Below, piece by piece: positions 16,860 to 24,800 of a DNA stretch of 64,000 nt; positions within the stretch are counted from its first letter, which is position 1; every line of letters begins with the position of its first letter. The DNA is from CAWCVR01 sp963799105 (GTDB lineage Bacteria > Acidobacteriota > Terriglobia > Bryobacterales > Bryobacteraceae), in contig CAWCVR010000010.1 of NCBI GenBank assembly GCA_963799105.1, forward strand, positions 558,001 to 622,000, given 5' to 3'. The notes below the pieces were generated by a model that made no database searches, was not told the origin of the DNA, and was given only the letters and a program-made list of their open reading frames with translations. Made by a program: the position numbers and the translations under genes.

Positions 16860-17891
16860 TGGACCGGCGGGCTGCGCGAGCTCTTCAAGGCTCGCTTCGG
16901 CGACGGCGGCGCGGGCTACGCCGTGGCCGGACATCCCTTTCCGGGCTACCGCCGCTTCGACGCGCCGGGCGGCGCTTCCACCCTCTGGCACACCTACGGC
17001 GGCCACACCGGCGCCGGCGACGGGTACTTCGGGCTGGGCGGCGTCGGCATCTACACCGCGCGCGCCGGCCAATCCGTGTACCTCGACGCCGAATGCGACC
17101 GCCTGGAAATCGACTACCTGCTGCAACCCGGCGGCGGAAGCCTGGCTTTGTTCGACAACGAGCAGCGCACCGACGAAATCCACACCGATGGCGACACCGG
17201 CCCCGGTTCCACGGCGTACCAGATTTCGCCCGGCCCGCACCGCTTCAAACTCGTCACCCTGGATTCGCGCCCCGTGCGGCTTTTCGGATGGGCCGCCGAC
17301 AGGAGCGCGGGCGTCACCTACGAAGCCCTGGGCCTCAACGGCGCGGAGGCGGTGGTGATCCAGCACTGGGACGAGGCCATGATGGCCACTTACATGCAAC
17401 ACCGCAACCCGGGGTTGATCGTGCTGGCCTACGGCACCAACGAAGCCACCGACTCGAGTTGGAGCGTGGACGGCTACCGCCAGATGTTCGGCGGTCTGCT
17501 GGAACGCCTGCGCCGCGCCGCGCCCACGGCCTCCATCCTGGTGATCGGCCCCGCCGACCGCTGGCGCTACTCGCAACGGAAATGGCAGGTGGTTCCCGGC
17601 ATCGACAACATCGTCGAAGCCCAGCAGGCCGCCTGCCGGGAGCACGCCTGCACCTTCTGGGACACGCGCGCGCGCATGGGCGGCGCGGGCTCCATGCGCG
17701 ACTGGGTCTACGCCGGCCTGGCGCAGTGGGACTACGTGCACTTCACCGTGGCCGGGTACCGCCGCCTGGCCGCCGCGATCTTCGGCGACCTTATGGAGCA
17801 GTTCGACGCGTACCAGAAGACGCGAAACGAAATCGGAGGAGCGGCCTCCCAGGGCCAGGCAGATCATGGACAGACAGACAAGGATCGTTGA
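16548..17891 (+). CDS. Secreted SGNH/GDSL-type hydrolase or acyltransferase
   Basis: The product has 447 residues with a signal peptide (about 1-22) and a basic, Pro-rich linker (RRRKPRPAPVP). The SGNH catalytic set is visible: HFGDSH with Ser98, AYGTNEA near residue 296, and WDYVHF with Asp395 and His398. Long beta segments between blocks I and III resemble those of the 12638 paralog. In context it is probably the second periplasmic partner of the MBOAT acyltransferase. The 3' end overlaps the ACP start by 26 bp, indicating translational coupling. The ATG at 16548 is kept because the whole N-terminus is conserved in the duplicated fragment. Confidence 0.88.
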   Translation: MGSCPRAITALCLAATAFSLAAQTTQTTRRRKPRPAPVPKSTAAQRSAAAAKVEQYLDDSAGHALLQAGALVPVFEQFARLAAGQEPKTVHMMHFGDSHTAADEWTGGLRELFKARFGDGGAGYAVAGHPFPGYRRFDAPGGASTLWHTYGGHTGAGDGYFGLGGVGIYTARAGQSVYLDAECDRLEIDYLLQPGGGSLALFDNEQRTDEIHTDGDTGPGSTAYQISPGPHRFKLVTLDSRPVRLFGWAADRSAGVTYEALGLNGAEAVVIQHWDEAMMATYMQHRNPGLIVLAYGTNEATDSSWSVDGYRQMFGGLLERLRRAAPTASILVIGPADRWRYSQRKWQVVPGIDNIVEAQQAACREHACTFWDTRARMGGAGSMRDWVYAGLAQWDYVHFTVAGYRRLAAAIFGDLMEQFDAYQKTRNEIGGAASQGQADHGQTDKDR

Positions 17892-18099
17892 AATCGTCAA
17901 GCGGGTGGCCGGCAAACCCATCGAACCGGCGCCGGAAGAATCGCTTTTCGAATCGGGCGCGCTCGATTCCTTCACGCTCGTTGACTTGGTGGCCGGGCTG
18001 GAAAAAGAGTTCGCCGTCAAGATTCCCGACGCCGATCTCACGCCGCGGAAATTCGATTCCGTGGAGCGCATCGAAGCCTACCTGCGGAACCGGAGCTGA
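17866..18099 (+). CDS. Acyl carrier protein
   Basis: This 77-residue protein has the four-helix acyl carrier layout and the phosphopantetheine attachment motif GALDSFTLVD with Ser35. The motif reads DSF rather than the DSL usual in the fatty-acid ACP, and the gene is not beside fab genes, so this is a specialised carrier. Its place between an SGNH protein and a KAS III-like enzyme, in a cassette headed by an MBOAT protein, recalls DltC in the dlt operon. The inferred role is to present an acyl group to the membrane acyltransferase. It starts inside the 3' end of the SGNH gene, and the KAS III gene begins 2 bp after its stop. Confidence 0.93.
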   Translation: MDRQTRIVEIVKRVAGKPIEPAPEESLFESGALDSFTLVDLVAGLEKEFAVKIPDADLTPRKFDSVERIEAYLRNRS

Positions 18100-18101
18100 C
18101 C

Positions 18102-19028
18102 ATGGCCTGGCTGCGCGCACTGGGATCGTACCTGCCCGCCCGCGTGGTGGATAACGCGGAGCTGGCTCCCCTGGTGGGCGCCGACGCAGCCTGGCTGCTG
18201 CGCTCGACCGGCATTGAAGAGCGCCGCTACGCCGCCGCCGATGAGACCGTCGCCACCCTCGGCATTGCCGCCGCCAAGAATTGCCTGGAGGCCGCCGGCA
18301 TTCCCGCCGCCGATGTGGGCATGGCGATCGTCTCCAGCGGTTCCGCCGAGCGCCGCTTCCCCGGCCCGGCCTCCACCATCGCCGCCGCCTGCGGCATGGC
18401 CGGCAAGCCCGCCATCGACCTGCCGATGGCCAGCGCCGGAAGCCTCTTCGCCATCGCCCTGGCCGCCGAGTTGACCCGCGCCTACGGCAACGTGCTGGTG
18501 GTGGCGTCGGAGATCATGTCGCGCGTGGTGCGCATGGACCCCGCCGGCCGCGACACCGCCATCCTTTTCGGCGATGGCGCCGGCGCCTGCCTGGTAAGCC
18601 CCGAAACCGGATTCGCCGAGATCGTGGACTCCGTGCTGGCGACCGACGGCGATTTCGCCGATGCCCTGCACTTGGACTTCGACGCCCCGCTCTCCATGGA
18701 CGGCCGCGCCATCATCCTGCAAGCCTCGCGCAAACTGCCGCGCGCCATCGGCGAGGTGCTGGAGCGCAACCGCGTGCTGCCCACCGAGGTGGGAACGTAT
18801 CTTCTGCACCAGGCGAACCTGAACCTCATCACGCGCGTGGCGCAGGCCGTGGGCGCGCCCGAGGAGCGTTTCTTCCGCAACATTGCGCGCTGCGGCAACA
18901 CGTCGTCGGCCTCGCTGCTGATCGCCGCCACGGAATGGTGGCGCGGCGCGGGCGGGACCCTCGGCGGCCCCATCGTGCTGGCCGCCTTCGGCGCCGGGTT
19001 GAACTGGGGCGCGCTGCTGGCAAGATAG
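18102..19028 (+). CDS. KAS III (FabH)-like acyltransferase with Ser in place of catalytic Cys
   Basis: This 308-residue thiolase-fold protein aligns with beta-ketoacyl-ACP synthase III. His236 in LLHQANLNLI and Asn266 in CGNTSSAS match the FabH His and Asn. The nucleophile position, Cys in the AACAG/AACSG motif of FabH, is Ser111 here (DLPMASAGS). The Cys-to-Ser change is known in DpsC of daunorubicin biosynthesis, which transfers acyl groups. The enzyme therefore probably does acyl selection or transfer to the neighbouring ACP rather than ordinary fatty-acid initiation; this is inference. It is the last gene of the cassette and is followed directly by repeat A3. Confidence 0.88.
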   Translation: MAWLRALGSYLPARVVDNAELAPLVGADAAWLLRSTGIEERRYAAADETVATLGIAAAKNCLEAAGIPAADVGMAIVSSGSAERRFPGPASTIAAACGMAGKPAIDLPMASAGSLFAIALAAELTRAYGNVLVVASEIMSRVVRMDPAGRDTAILFGDGAGACLVSPETGFAEIVDSVLATDGDFADALHLDFDAPLSMDGRAIILQASRKLPRAIGEVLERNRVLPTEVGTYLLHQANLNLITRVAQAVGAPEERFFRNIARCGNTSSASLLIAATEWWRGAGGTLGGPIVLAAFGAGLNWGALLAR

Positions 19029-19031
19029 ACT

Positions 19032-19157
19032 GTGGGGCGGACCCCCTGGTCCGCGCGGGACGCCCTCGTCCCGCTTCCGCAAGAACGATATCGGCATCTT
19101 GCAGGGTACGAGCAGGCCGACGGGGGCGTCGGCCGCGGACCGGGGGGTCCGCCCCAC
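19032..19157. repeat. Family A dispersed repeat, copy A3
   Basis: It begins 3 bp after the KAS III stop with GTGGGGCGGAC and ends GTCCGCCCCAC. The right half differs from A1 (GGACCGGGGGGTCC hairpin), and the core holds a different sequence of about 40 nt. Confidence 0.88.
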
Positions 19158-19377
19158 TACTTGTGCGAAAGTATGTGGCATTGGGCTGGCAGCCTGCGGC
19201 GGGTTTTTGACCCTCCCTTGTCGCGTGTGCCCCTTCCGCGATCACCCCGTTTCCCCGTTCACACATTTTGAAAATATCGCCAACTTCCCATCCCTCAGCG
19301 GCTTGCACGGCATTCCGGGAACCGCGACAACCGGCTTTTCGAGGGTCGTGTGAGAAAGTGGAATCGGGAAGGGGAAA

Positions 19378-19457
19378 TGACAGGTTCTCTGTCAAATGCT
19401 TTTGTAAGTTTCCCCTTTTCAATTACTTACGAAGTGTTTTTGACAGGGTCGCTGTCA
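19378..19457 (+). promoter_or_regulatory. Two identical palindromes upstream of the 19474 gene
   Basis: TGACAG-N5-CTGTCA occurs at 19378-19394 and again at 19441-19457, exactly 63 bp apart, about six helical turns. The second is extended to TTTGACAG/CTGTCAAA. It lies just before the ribosome site. The layout suggests paired operators for a dimeric regulator and DNA looping. The surrounding 19158-19473 stretch is AT-richer and holds no gene that I can see. Confidence 0.65.
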
Positions 19458-19473
19458 AACCGGAGGAGGAGAT

Positions 19474-20169
19474 ATGAAGAAATCGATTGTCAGACGGGCG
19501 CCGGCCGATGAGGTAGTGCTCGGTTTAGGAAAGGTTCTGGGGCAGAGCGTGGCCTTTGGAATCGTCGCCGGACGTTGTTCGGCGGCGCAGGCGGCGGCCC
19601 TTCGGCAGGCTCGCGGCGAGAAGGCCTACAGGCGCTTCGGGCTGACGTGGAAGGAATTCTGCCCGAAGCACCTGAGGATGAGCGGCACGCAGGCGGATGA
19701 GATCATTCGCCTGCTCCAGGAGTTCGGTCCCGAGTACTTCGAGCACACCGAGAGCGTACACATCTCGGCGGACACCTACCGGCTGGTTGCGCCGTTCATC
19801 CAGGACAAAGCGCTGCGCGTGGAGGACGAAGTGCTGGAGCTGAACTCCGCCAACGTGCAGAAGGTCGCCAGGAGCGTGCGGGGATTGCAGCGCGCGCTGC
19901 CGCCGCCCGCCGAGCCCGAAGCCGAGCCCGAGCCCGAGCCCGCGCCCGCGCCCGCGCCGGAAGCGCCCACCGCGGCGCCGGCGCTTCCCGGCCGCCTGGA
20001 CGCGCTCTACCGGCACGCCATGGGAGTCGCCGCCGAGTTCCGCGAGGTCGCCAAGGACTGCCGGAAGGCGGGGGAGGACCGGACGATGTTCGAATCCATG
20101 TTCCGCAGCACGCTGATCCTGACGTATTGCGAGCTGACGCGGGTGGGGCTCGAAAACGGCGTGGTGTAA
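19474..20169 (+). CDS. Conserved-looking protein of unknown function with a Pro/Glu/Ala hinge
   Basis: The 231-residue product has two predicted globular parts. Residues 1-135 are helix-rich and contain LTWKEFCPKHLRMSGTQADE. The C-terminal helix bundle starts near 170. A low-complexity PEAEPEPEPAPAPAPEAP hinge joins them. I do not recognise the family; the N-terminal part could be DNA-binding, but no HTH is clear. GGAGGAG lies 5 bp before the ATG, a strong ribosome site. Two TGACAG palindromes lie upstream, so the gene is probably tightly regulated, possibly by its own product. The neighbourhood (repeats, IS debris) suggests an accessory gene. Confidence 0.7.
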   Translation: MKKSIVRRAPADEVVLGLGKVLGQSVAFGIVAGRCSAAQAAALRQARGEKAYRRFGLTWKEFCPKHLRMSGTQADEIIRLLQEFGPEYFEHTESVHISADTYRLVAPFIQDKALRVEDEVLELNSANVQKVARSVRGLQRALPPPAEPEAEPEPEPAPAPAPEAPTAAPALPGRLDALYRHAMGVAAEFREVAKDCRKAGEDRTMFESMFRSTLILTYCELTRVGLENGVV

Positions 20170-20261
20170 GGCCAAGGCATGATTGGCCACCGATGAACAC
20201 GGAGAAACACGGATAAGCAAAGAACGGATTTTATGGACTGAACCCCATTTTTGAGACACGC

Positions 20262-20355
20262 CGAAAGGACGCACCTTTCATCGGCGTCGACGCACCTTCG
20301 AGTTCAAACGGCAGGCCGTCGAGAAGATGAAGACCTGCGAAAACATTCATGAACT
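20262..20355 (+). mobile_element. Remnant of an IS3-type transposase (orfA N-terminus)
   Basis: Translation on the + strand gives RRRRTFEFKRQAVEKMK followed by ENIHELA, the start of an IS3/IS911-type OrfA helix-turn-helix. No further transposase sequence follows. The remnant is bordered by GATGAACACGG-type short repeats (20190-20220 and 20367-20400) in inverse orientation. It is a decayed, inactive insertion. Confidence 0.6.
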
Positions 20356-20429
20356 GGCCATGCATTGCTTATCTGTGTTCATCTGTGTTCATCTGTGGCT
20401 AAACTCGTTTTCTTTGAAACCCGCCGCGG

Positions 20430-20521
20430 CCAGGTCTTCGACCGTGTGATTTGGCGCCATTGCCGGGCCGCTCGCTCAGAGCGGCCCGTGGCAAAGCAAC
20501 AGTTTCTCGCAGTCATGGCAC
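20430..20521. repeat. Family C dispersed repeat, copy C2
   Basis: On the + strand it reads AGGTCTTCGACCGTGTGATT, then TGGCGCC, an inner GGGCCGCTC palindrome and GTGGCAAAG. This is the same element as C1 in opposite orientation. It replaces the expected C-terminal end of the TIGR03435 pseudogene. Confidence 0.75.
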
Positions 20522-21080
20522 CAGTCAGTTCCCCGGCGGCTTCCAGCTTCAATCCCATCCGCTCCCGCAGCGCCGCCGCGAGCGACGGCCCGGGAACAGC
20601 CTCCGGCGAAGGTGAGCCTTCCGCGGCGCGGGCCAACCTCGTCCCAATCATCATCTCCATCCCCATGGGATCTCTTGAGTCCGGCGTCCCACCATGCGCG
20701 CCCCCTGCGGCCTCGGCGCGCGCAGCATCGACCCGTTCTTATCCACCAGCAACGCGCACACCGGCATCTCCCGGCTCTCCCAGTGCACCCGCAACTGAAA
20801 TCGTTCCGCCAGCAGCGTCCGCGGCATCTGCTTGCGCCGCTGCCGGTGCGTGCGCAATCTGAAACTCCATCAAGCTATACGCGTCCCGGATCGGGGACCG
20901 TAGCGGCACTCTGCTGGCGGTGTATTTGTCGGGATCCAATCGAATCGCGAAACGGCTGTCCGCGGAGGAGGGCTTCACCGATGCGGCTTCGAACGCCGGC
21001 GGCGCCCCGCCATCCTGGGTTTGAACCGCACTCCCGGCCGCCGCAAACACCAGCGCCGCCGCTGCCAATAGCCTCTTCAC
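20510..21080 (-). pseudogene. Decayed TIGR03435-type acidobacterial protein gene
   Basis: Starting at a GTG at 21080 (overlapping the MFS stop as GTGA), the frame encodes a signal peptide and FEAASVKPSS, the typical opening of TIGR03435 proteins. The match then moves to another frame (PRTLLAERFQLRVHWESREM, then ALLVDKNGSML) and again to a third frame (PGPSLAAALRERMGLKLEAA). Segments expected between these blocks are missing. The gene is thus interrupted by deletions as well as frame changes, unlike the single-base interruptions elsewhere in the window. The 3' end runs into repeat C2. Function of the intact family is unknown. Confidence 0.75.
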
Positions 21081-22156
21081 GATTCGCTCGATCCCTTTCG
21101 CGGGGTCATCGCCACGGCCACCTGCGCCATCGCCAGCGACAGCGCCGGCAGCATCGTCATGGCCGTGCGCAGGCTGGAGCGGCTGGCGATCCAGGCGATC
21201 AGCGGCCCGCTGGCGGCCAGCCCGAGCCAGCCGGCGGCGAGCGCCATCCCCATGCCGGCGGCTGGCCAACGGGGCAGCGCTTCGCCCGCCGCGGCCAGCG
21301 TGGTGGGCAGAACCGGCGCCATGGCGACGCCCACTACGAAGGCTGCCACGCAGGCCGCCGAAGGGCTGCGCGCCAGCAGCATCAAGGCCGTCGCGAACGC
21401 CATGGCGAACCCCGCAACCCGCACCACCGCCATCGGCGGGATGGCCGCCAGAAGCCGCGCGGACCCGGCGCGTCCCGCGATCAGCCCCAACGGCAACCCG
21501 TACGACAGAATCAGCCACGCGGTCTGCCGGTCCAGCACCCGCGCGGTGCGCCAGTACTCCACCAGCCAATTCCACGTGCCGGCCTCGCACAGGGCGTACA
21601 GAAACAGCAGCAGCGCCAGAAGGGATATCGCCGGGCGCTTCTCCACGGCGGTGGTTTCCAGCGGCACGGCTGCGCCGGACGGCATGGGCGTCCACGCGGC
21701 GAAGGCCAGCGCCAGGGTAGCCAGCGCCGCGGCGGCGAGCGTCATGATTTCCGGCGGCAGAACGGGGCTGACAAGGGCTCCCACGGGGATCGGCAAAATC
21801 AGCAGGTTGAGCGCGGCCGCGCGGTTTCCGGAGGCTGCCGCCCAGACCAGCGCGTTGGCGGCCAGCAGCGACATCCCGGCGCCCAACCCCAGCGCGCCCA
21901 TGGAAAGCCGCATCCAGGCGTGCGGCGCGGGTGCGGCGGCGAGACACCACAAAGCCGCGCTGAGCAGCGCCAACCCGCAGACCAGCGCCGCCTTGCGGCC
22001 CGAGCGGCCGGCCGGCAGGCCGGCGATCAGCGACCCGGCCACCAGCCCGATGGCCGCCGCAACGCCTGCGCCGCCGGCAACGGCGGGCGGGAGACCGGGC
22101 CACATGGCCGCGGCGAAGCCGCACGCCAGAATGGCCAGGCTGGCCGCCGTCCTCAC
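21077..22156 (-). CDS. Major facilitator superfamily transporter
   Basis: The product has about 359 residues with twelve or so hydrophobic segments, and GLPAGRSGRKAALVCGLALLS matches the loop 2-3 signature of MFS carriers. The substrate is unknown. The GTG at 22156 (VVRTAASLAILACG) overlaps the histidine kinase stop in a GTGA junction, so it is the third gene of a response regulator/kinase/transporter operon. This arrangement suggests export or uptake of a compound sensed by the two-component system. The stop overlaps the start of the decayed TIGR03435 gene in the same way. Confidence 0.85.
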   Translation of the reverse strand: MRTAASLAILACGFAAAMWPGLPPAVAGGAGVAAAIGLVAGSLIAGLPAGRSGRKAALVCGLALLSAALWCLAAAPAPHAWMRLSMGALGLGAGMSLLAANALVWAAASGNRAAALNLLILPIPVGALVSPVLPPEIMTLAAAALATLALAFAAWTPMPSGAAVPLETTAVEKRPAISLLALLLFLYALCEAGTWNWLVEYWRTARVLDRQTAWLILSYGLPLGLIAGRAGSARLLAAIPPMAVVRVAGFAMAFATALMLLARSPSAACVAAFVVGVAMAPVLPTTLAAAGEALPRWPAAGMGMALAAGWLGLAASGPLIAWIASRSSLRTAMTMLPALSLAMAQVAVAMTPRKGSSES

Positions 22157-23712
22157 GACGCCGCGGCCTGCCCGGCCAGATCCAGGGCGCCCGGTTGCAC
22201 GGGTTCGACCGGCAACTGGATGGTGAACCGGGTTCCCTGCCCCGGGGTGCTGTCCACCGCCACCGTGCCGCCGTGGGCCTTGGCGATCCAGGCCACGAAA
22301 CTCAGTCCCAGCCCCAGGCCCTGTTCGGGAGTGGGGGCCGTGCCCGAGCCCTTCACGCGGTAGAACCGGTCGAAGATGTACGGCAGGTGCTCGTGCGGAA
22401 TGCCGCGGCCGGTATCTTCCACCACGATCTCGACCTGCTCGCCGGAGGGGCGGACCATCACCCGCACCTGGCCGCCCTCGGGCGTGAACTTGAAGGCGTT
22501 GGAGAGCAGGTTGGTGATCATGCGCTCGATCTGCACGCGGTCCACCACCACCAGGCAGCCGCTGGCGGCTTCGGCGGTGAGGCGCACGCCGGCGGCTTCG
22601 GCGGGAATCTGGAACTGCTCCACCAGGTCGCGGACCAGGTCTCCCAAGTCGAGCTGCGTTTTCTGCAGCACCAGCTGGCCGCTTTCGGCCTGCGACAGTA
22701 GCAGCAGCGCGCGCACGATCTGCGACAGCCGGTCGATATCCTGCAGCGCGTTGAACATGGCCTCGCGGTATTGATCCGTGGTCTTGGCCGTGAACAGCGC
22801 CACTTCGAGCTGGCCGCGAATGCCGGTGATGGGCGTTCGCAACTCGTGCGAAACGTCGGTGGAGAATTGCTTCATCTGCTGGAAGGACGACTGCAACCGC
22901 TCGGTCATGCGGTTGAACGTGAGGATCAGGTAATCCAGTTCGTCGCCCGCCTCGCGCGTGGGGATGCGCAGGCTGAGGTTCGAGCCGGAGACCCGCTGCG
23001 CCGCCTGGGCCACCTCGCGCACCGGCATGAGGGCGCGGCCGGCCAGGATCCAGCCGAGCAGCGAGGCCAGAATCAGGGCCGACGGGATGACCACCACGAA
23101 CGCCGTCCAGGTGTAATTGGCGAGGATCTTCTGGTTCTTGGCCCGCGACTCGCCGATGGAGATGTAGAAGGGGACGCGGTGGCGCTCGTCCCAGATCAGC
23201 CCCGAGCGGATCCAGAACGGCTCGCCCTTGGAACTCCACCGCTCGCCAAAGGTAATGGGAGCCTTGGCCCGTTTCCTGGCCATGGAGACATACGCGCGAA
23301 TCTCGGCGGGTTTCTCGCGCCCCAGGTCGTCGTAGGCGGTGGATACCGACGGCTCGGCGGTCTTCGCTTCGGGAATGGGGTTGCCATCCTCACCCGCGAT
23401 CAGGATCACCTTCTTGAGGTTGAGGACTTCGGTGGTCTCGTCGGGGTCGTTTTGGTCGTAATACCAATTGGCTGCGTATTTGTTGTCCAGCTCGAGAGTC
23501 GGCTCGATTCGCAGGTAGCCTTTGATGGCGGCCCACTGCTCGTTCAAGGAGTCTTCCGCGCTGGTGCGCAACTGGCTGGCGAGCTGGGCGCGGAAGACCA
23601 CCACCGTGCCCACCAGCATGATGAGGAACAGCAGCGCGTAGCTGACCATCAGGCGGAAGCGCAGGCTGCGCGCCAGCCGCCGGACGTCGCGCTTGCGGAT
23701 CTTCCACGTCAT
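22153..23712 (-). CDS. Sensor histidine kinase
   Basis: This 519-residue membrane kinase has two transmembrane segments (about 22-42 and 203-224) flanking a periplasmic sensor region, then a HAMP-like segment (ALMPVREVAQAAQRVSGS). The dimerisation domain carries the phospho-acceptor His289 in STDVSHELRTPITG. The ATPase domain shows NAFKFTPEGG (N box), VEDTGRGIP (G1) and the GLGLSF G2 motif. It is probably the partner of the overlapping response regulator (ATGA junction at 23709-23712). The signal is unknown. The ATG at 23712 (MTWKIRKRD) is chosen because upstream sequence is shadow coding of the regulator. Confidence 0.96.
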   Translation of the reverse strand: MTWKIRKRDVRRLARSLRFRLMVSYALLFLIMLVGTVVVFRAQLASQLRTSAEDSLNEQWAAIKGYLRIEPTLELDNKYAANWYYDQNDPDETTEVLNLKKVILIAGEDGNPIPEAKTAEPSVSTAYDDLGREKPAEIRAYVSMARKRAKAPITFGERWSSKGEPFWIRSGLIWDERHRVPFYISIGESRAKNQKILANYTWTAFVVVIPSALILASLLGWILAGRALMPVREVAQAAQRVSGSNLSLRIPTREAGDELDYLILTFNRMTERLQSSFQQMKQFSTDVSHELRTPITGIRGQLEVALFTAKTTDQYREAMFNALQDIDRLSQIVRALLLLSQAESGQLVLQKTQLDLGDLVRDLVEQFQIPAEAAGVRLTAEAASGCLVVVDRVQIERMITNLLSNAFKFTPEGGQVRVMVRPSGEQVEIVVEDTGRGIPHEHLPYIFDRFYRVKGSGTAPTPEQGLGLGLSFVAWIAKAHGGTVAVDSTPGQGTRFTIQLPVEPVQPGALDLAGQAAAS

Positions 23713-24413
23713 GGCTGCCGATCGGCGGCCTCCACGGCCGGCTTCTCGGGCACGTCGATCATGTAGCCGATGCCGCGCACGGTCTGGATCAGCTTCAGCG
23801 GGAAGCGGTCGTCGATCTTGCTGCGCAGGTGGCGGATGTAGACGTCCACGATGTTGGTGAGGCCGTCGTAGTCCATGTCCCAGACGTGTTCCACGATCAT
23901 GGTGCGGCTGAGCGGACGCCCGCGGTTGCGCATCATGTACTCGAGAATTCCGAACTCCTTGGGGGCGAGATCGATGGTTTCCGTCCCGCGCGACACCTTG
24001 CGGCGAACGCAATCGAGCGACAGGTCGTCCACCTGGAGCTTTTCGGGCGACGGCTGCCCGCGGCGCAGCAGGGCGCGCACGCGGGCCAGCAACTCCACGA
24101 AGGCGAAGGGTTTCACCAGGTAGTCGTCGGCGCCCTGTTCGAGACCCTTGACGCGGTCATCGAGCGCGCCGCGCGCGCTCAGAATCAGCACCGGCGGCCC
24201 GGCCTTGCGGTTGCGGATTTTCTCCAGCACCTGGAGCCCGTCCATATCGGGCAGCATCAGGTCGAGGACGACCAGGTCGTAATCGGCGGCGTGAATGAGG
24301 TCCAGCGCGGCGGCGCCGGTGGGCGCGGCGTCCACGGCGTAGCCCGCGCCCTGCAATCCCCGGCACAAGAAATCGGCGATGCGCTTTTCGTCCTCGACCA
24401 CCAGTATCCTCAT
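23709..24413 (-). CDS. OmpR/PhoB-family response regulator
   Basis: This 234-residue regulator has an N-terminal receiver domain (EDEKR acidic pocket, phospho-acceptor Asp51 in VVLDLMLPDMDG, Lys in YLVKPF). A C-terminal winged helix carries APKEFGILEYMMRNRG and VDVYIRHLRSKID. It is the first gene of a regulator/kinase/MFS operon, so it probably controls that transporter among others. Repeat A4 lies just upstream. Confidence 0.96.
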   Translation of the reverse strand: MRILVVEDEKRIADFLCRGLQGAGYAVDAAPTGAAALDLIHAADYDLVVLDLMLPDMDGLQVLEKIRNRKAGPPVLILSARGALDDRVKGLEQGADDYLVKPFAFVELLARVRALLRRGQPSPEKLQVDDLSLDCVRRKVSRGTETIDLAPKEFGILEYMMRNRGRPLSRTMIVEHVWDMDYDGLTNIVDVYIRHLRSKIDDRFPLKLIQTVRGIGYMIDVPEKPAVEAADRQP

Positions 24414-24448
24414 GGCACCAGCTTAACGCACCGGAAAACGGCGGGGTT

Positions 24449-24572
24449 GTGGGGCGGACCCCCCGGTCCGCGCGGGACGCCCCCGTCCCGCTCTACGCTC
24501 GCAGGATAAAGTGGCCGCGCCTGGCGAGAAGCCGGCCAGGGGGCCGGCCGCGGACGAGGGCGTCCGCCCCAC
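24449..24572. repeat. Family A dispersed repeat, copy A4
   Basis: Complete copy with GTGGGGCGGAC and GTCCGCCCCAC ends and a core of about 37 nt that contains GGATAAAGTGG. It lies upstream of the response regulator gene. Confidence 0.9.
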
Positions 24573-24598
24573 AACGAGCCGGCGAATCCAATGCTAGC

Positions 24599-24800
24599 GC
24601 CATGACTGCAAGATACCGTTCCTTATGCCGCTGCGAAGAATTCGAGCCCGCAACTACAATCTCTCGCAAAGGCGCAAAGCCGCAAAGAGAATAAATGGGT
24701 TCTTCTTTGCGGCTTTGCGCCTTTGCGTGACACATTGTTTTTTCACGGCTTCTGAGCGGGCGGCCCGGCGCAGGCGCCGAATCACACGGTCGAAGACCTA
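24599..24800. repeat. Family C repeat, copy C3, interrupted by a perfect 24-bp inverted repeat
   Basis: The left part (CATGACTGCAAGATACCGTT) and the right part (CGAATCACACGGTCGAAGAC, then CTAG) are halves of a family C element. Between them is a perfect inverted repeat, 24665-24688 and 24704-24727, of CAAAGG/CGCAAAG type with a 15-nt spacer. That is a different repeat inserted into C3. The right end supplies the stop codon of the next minus-strand gene. Confidence 0.75.
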
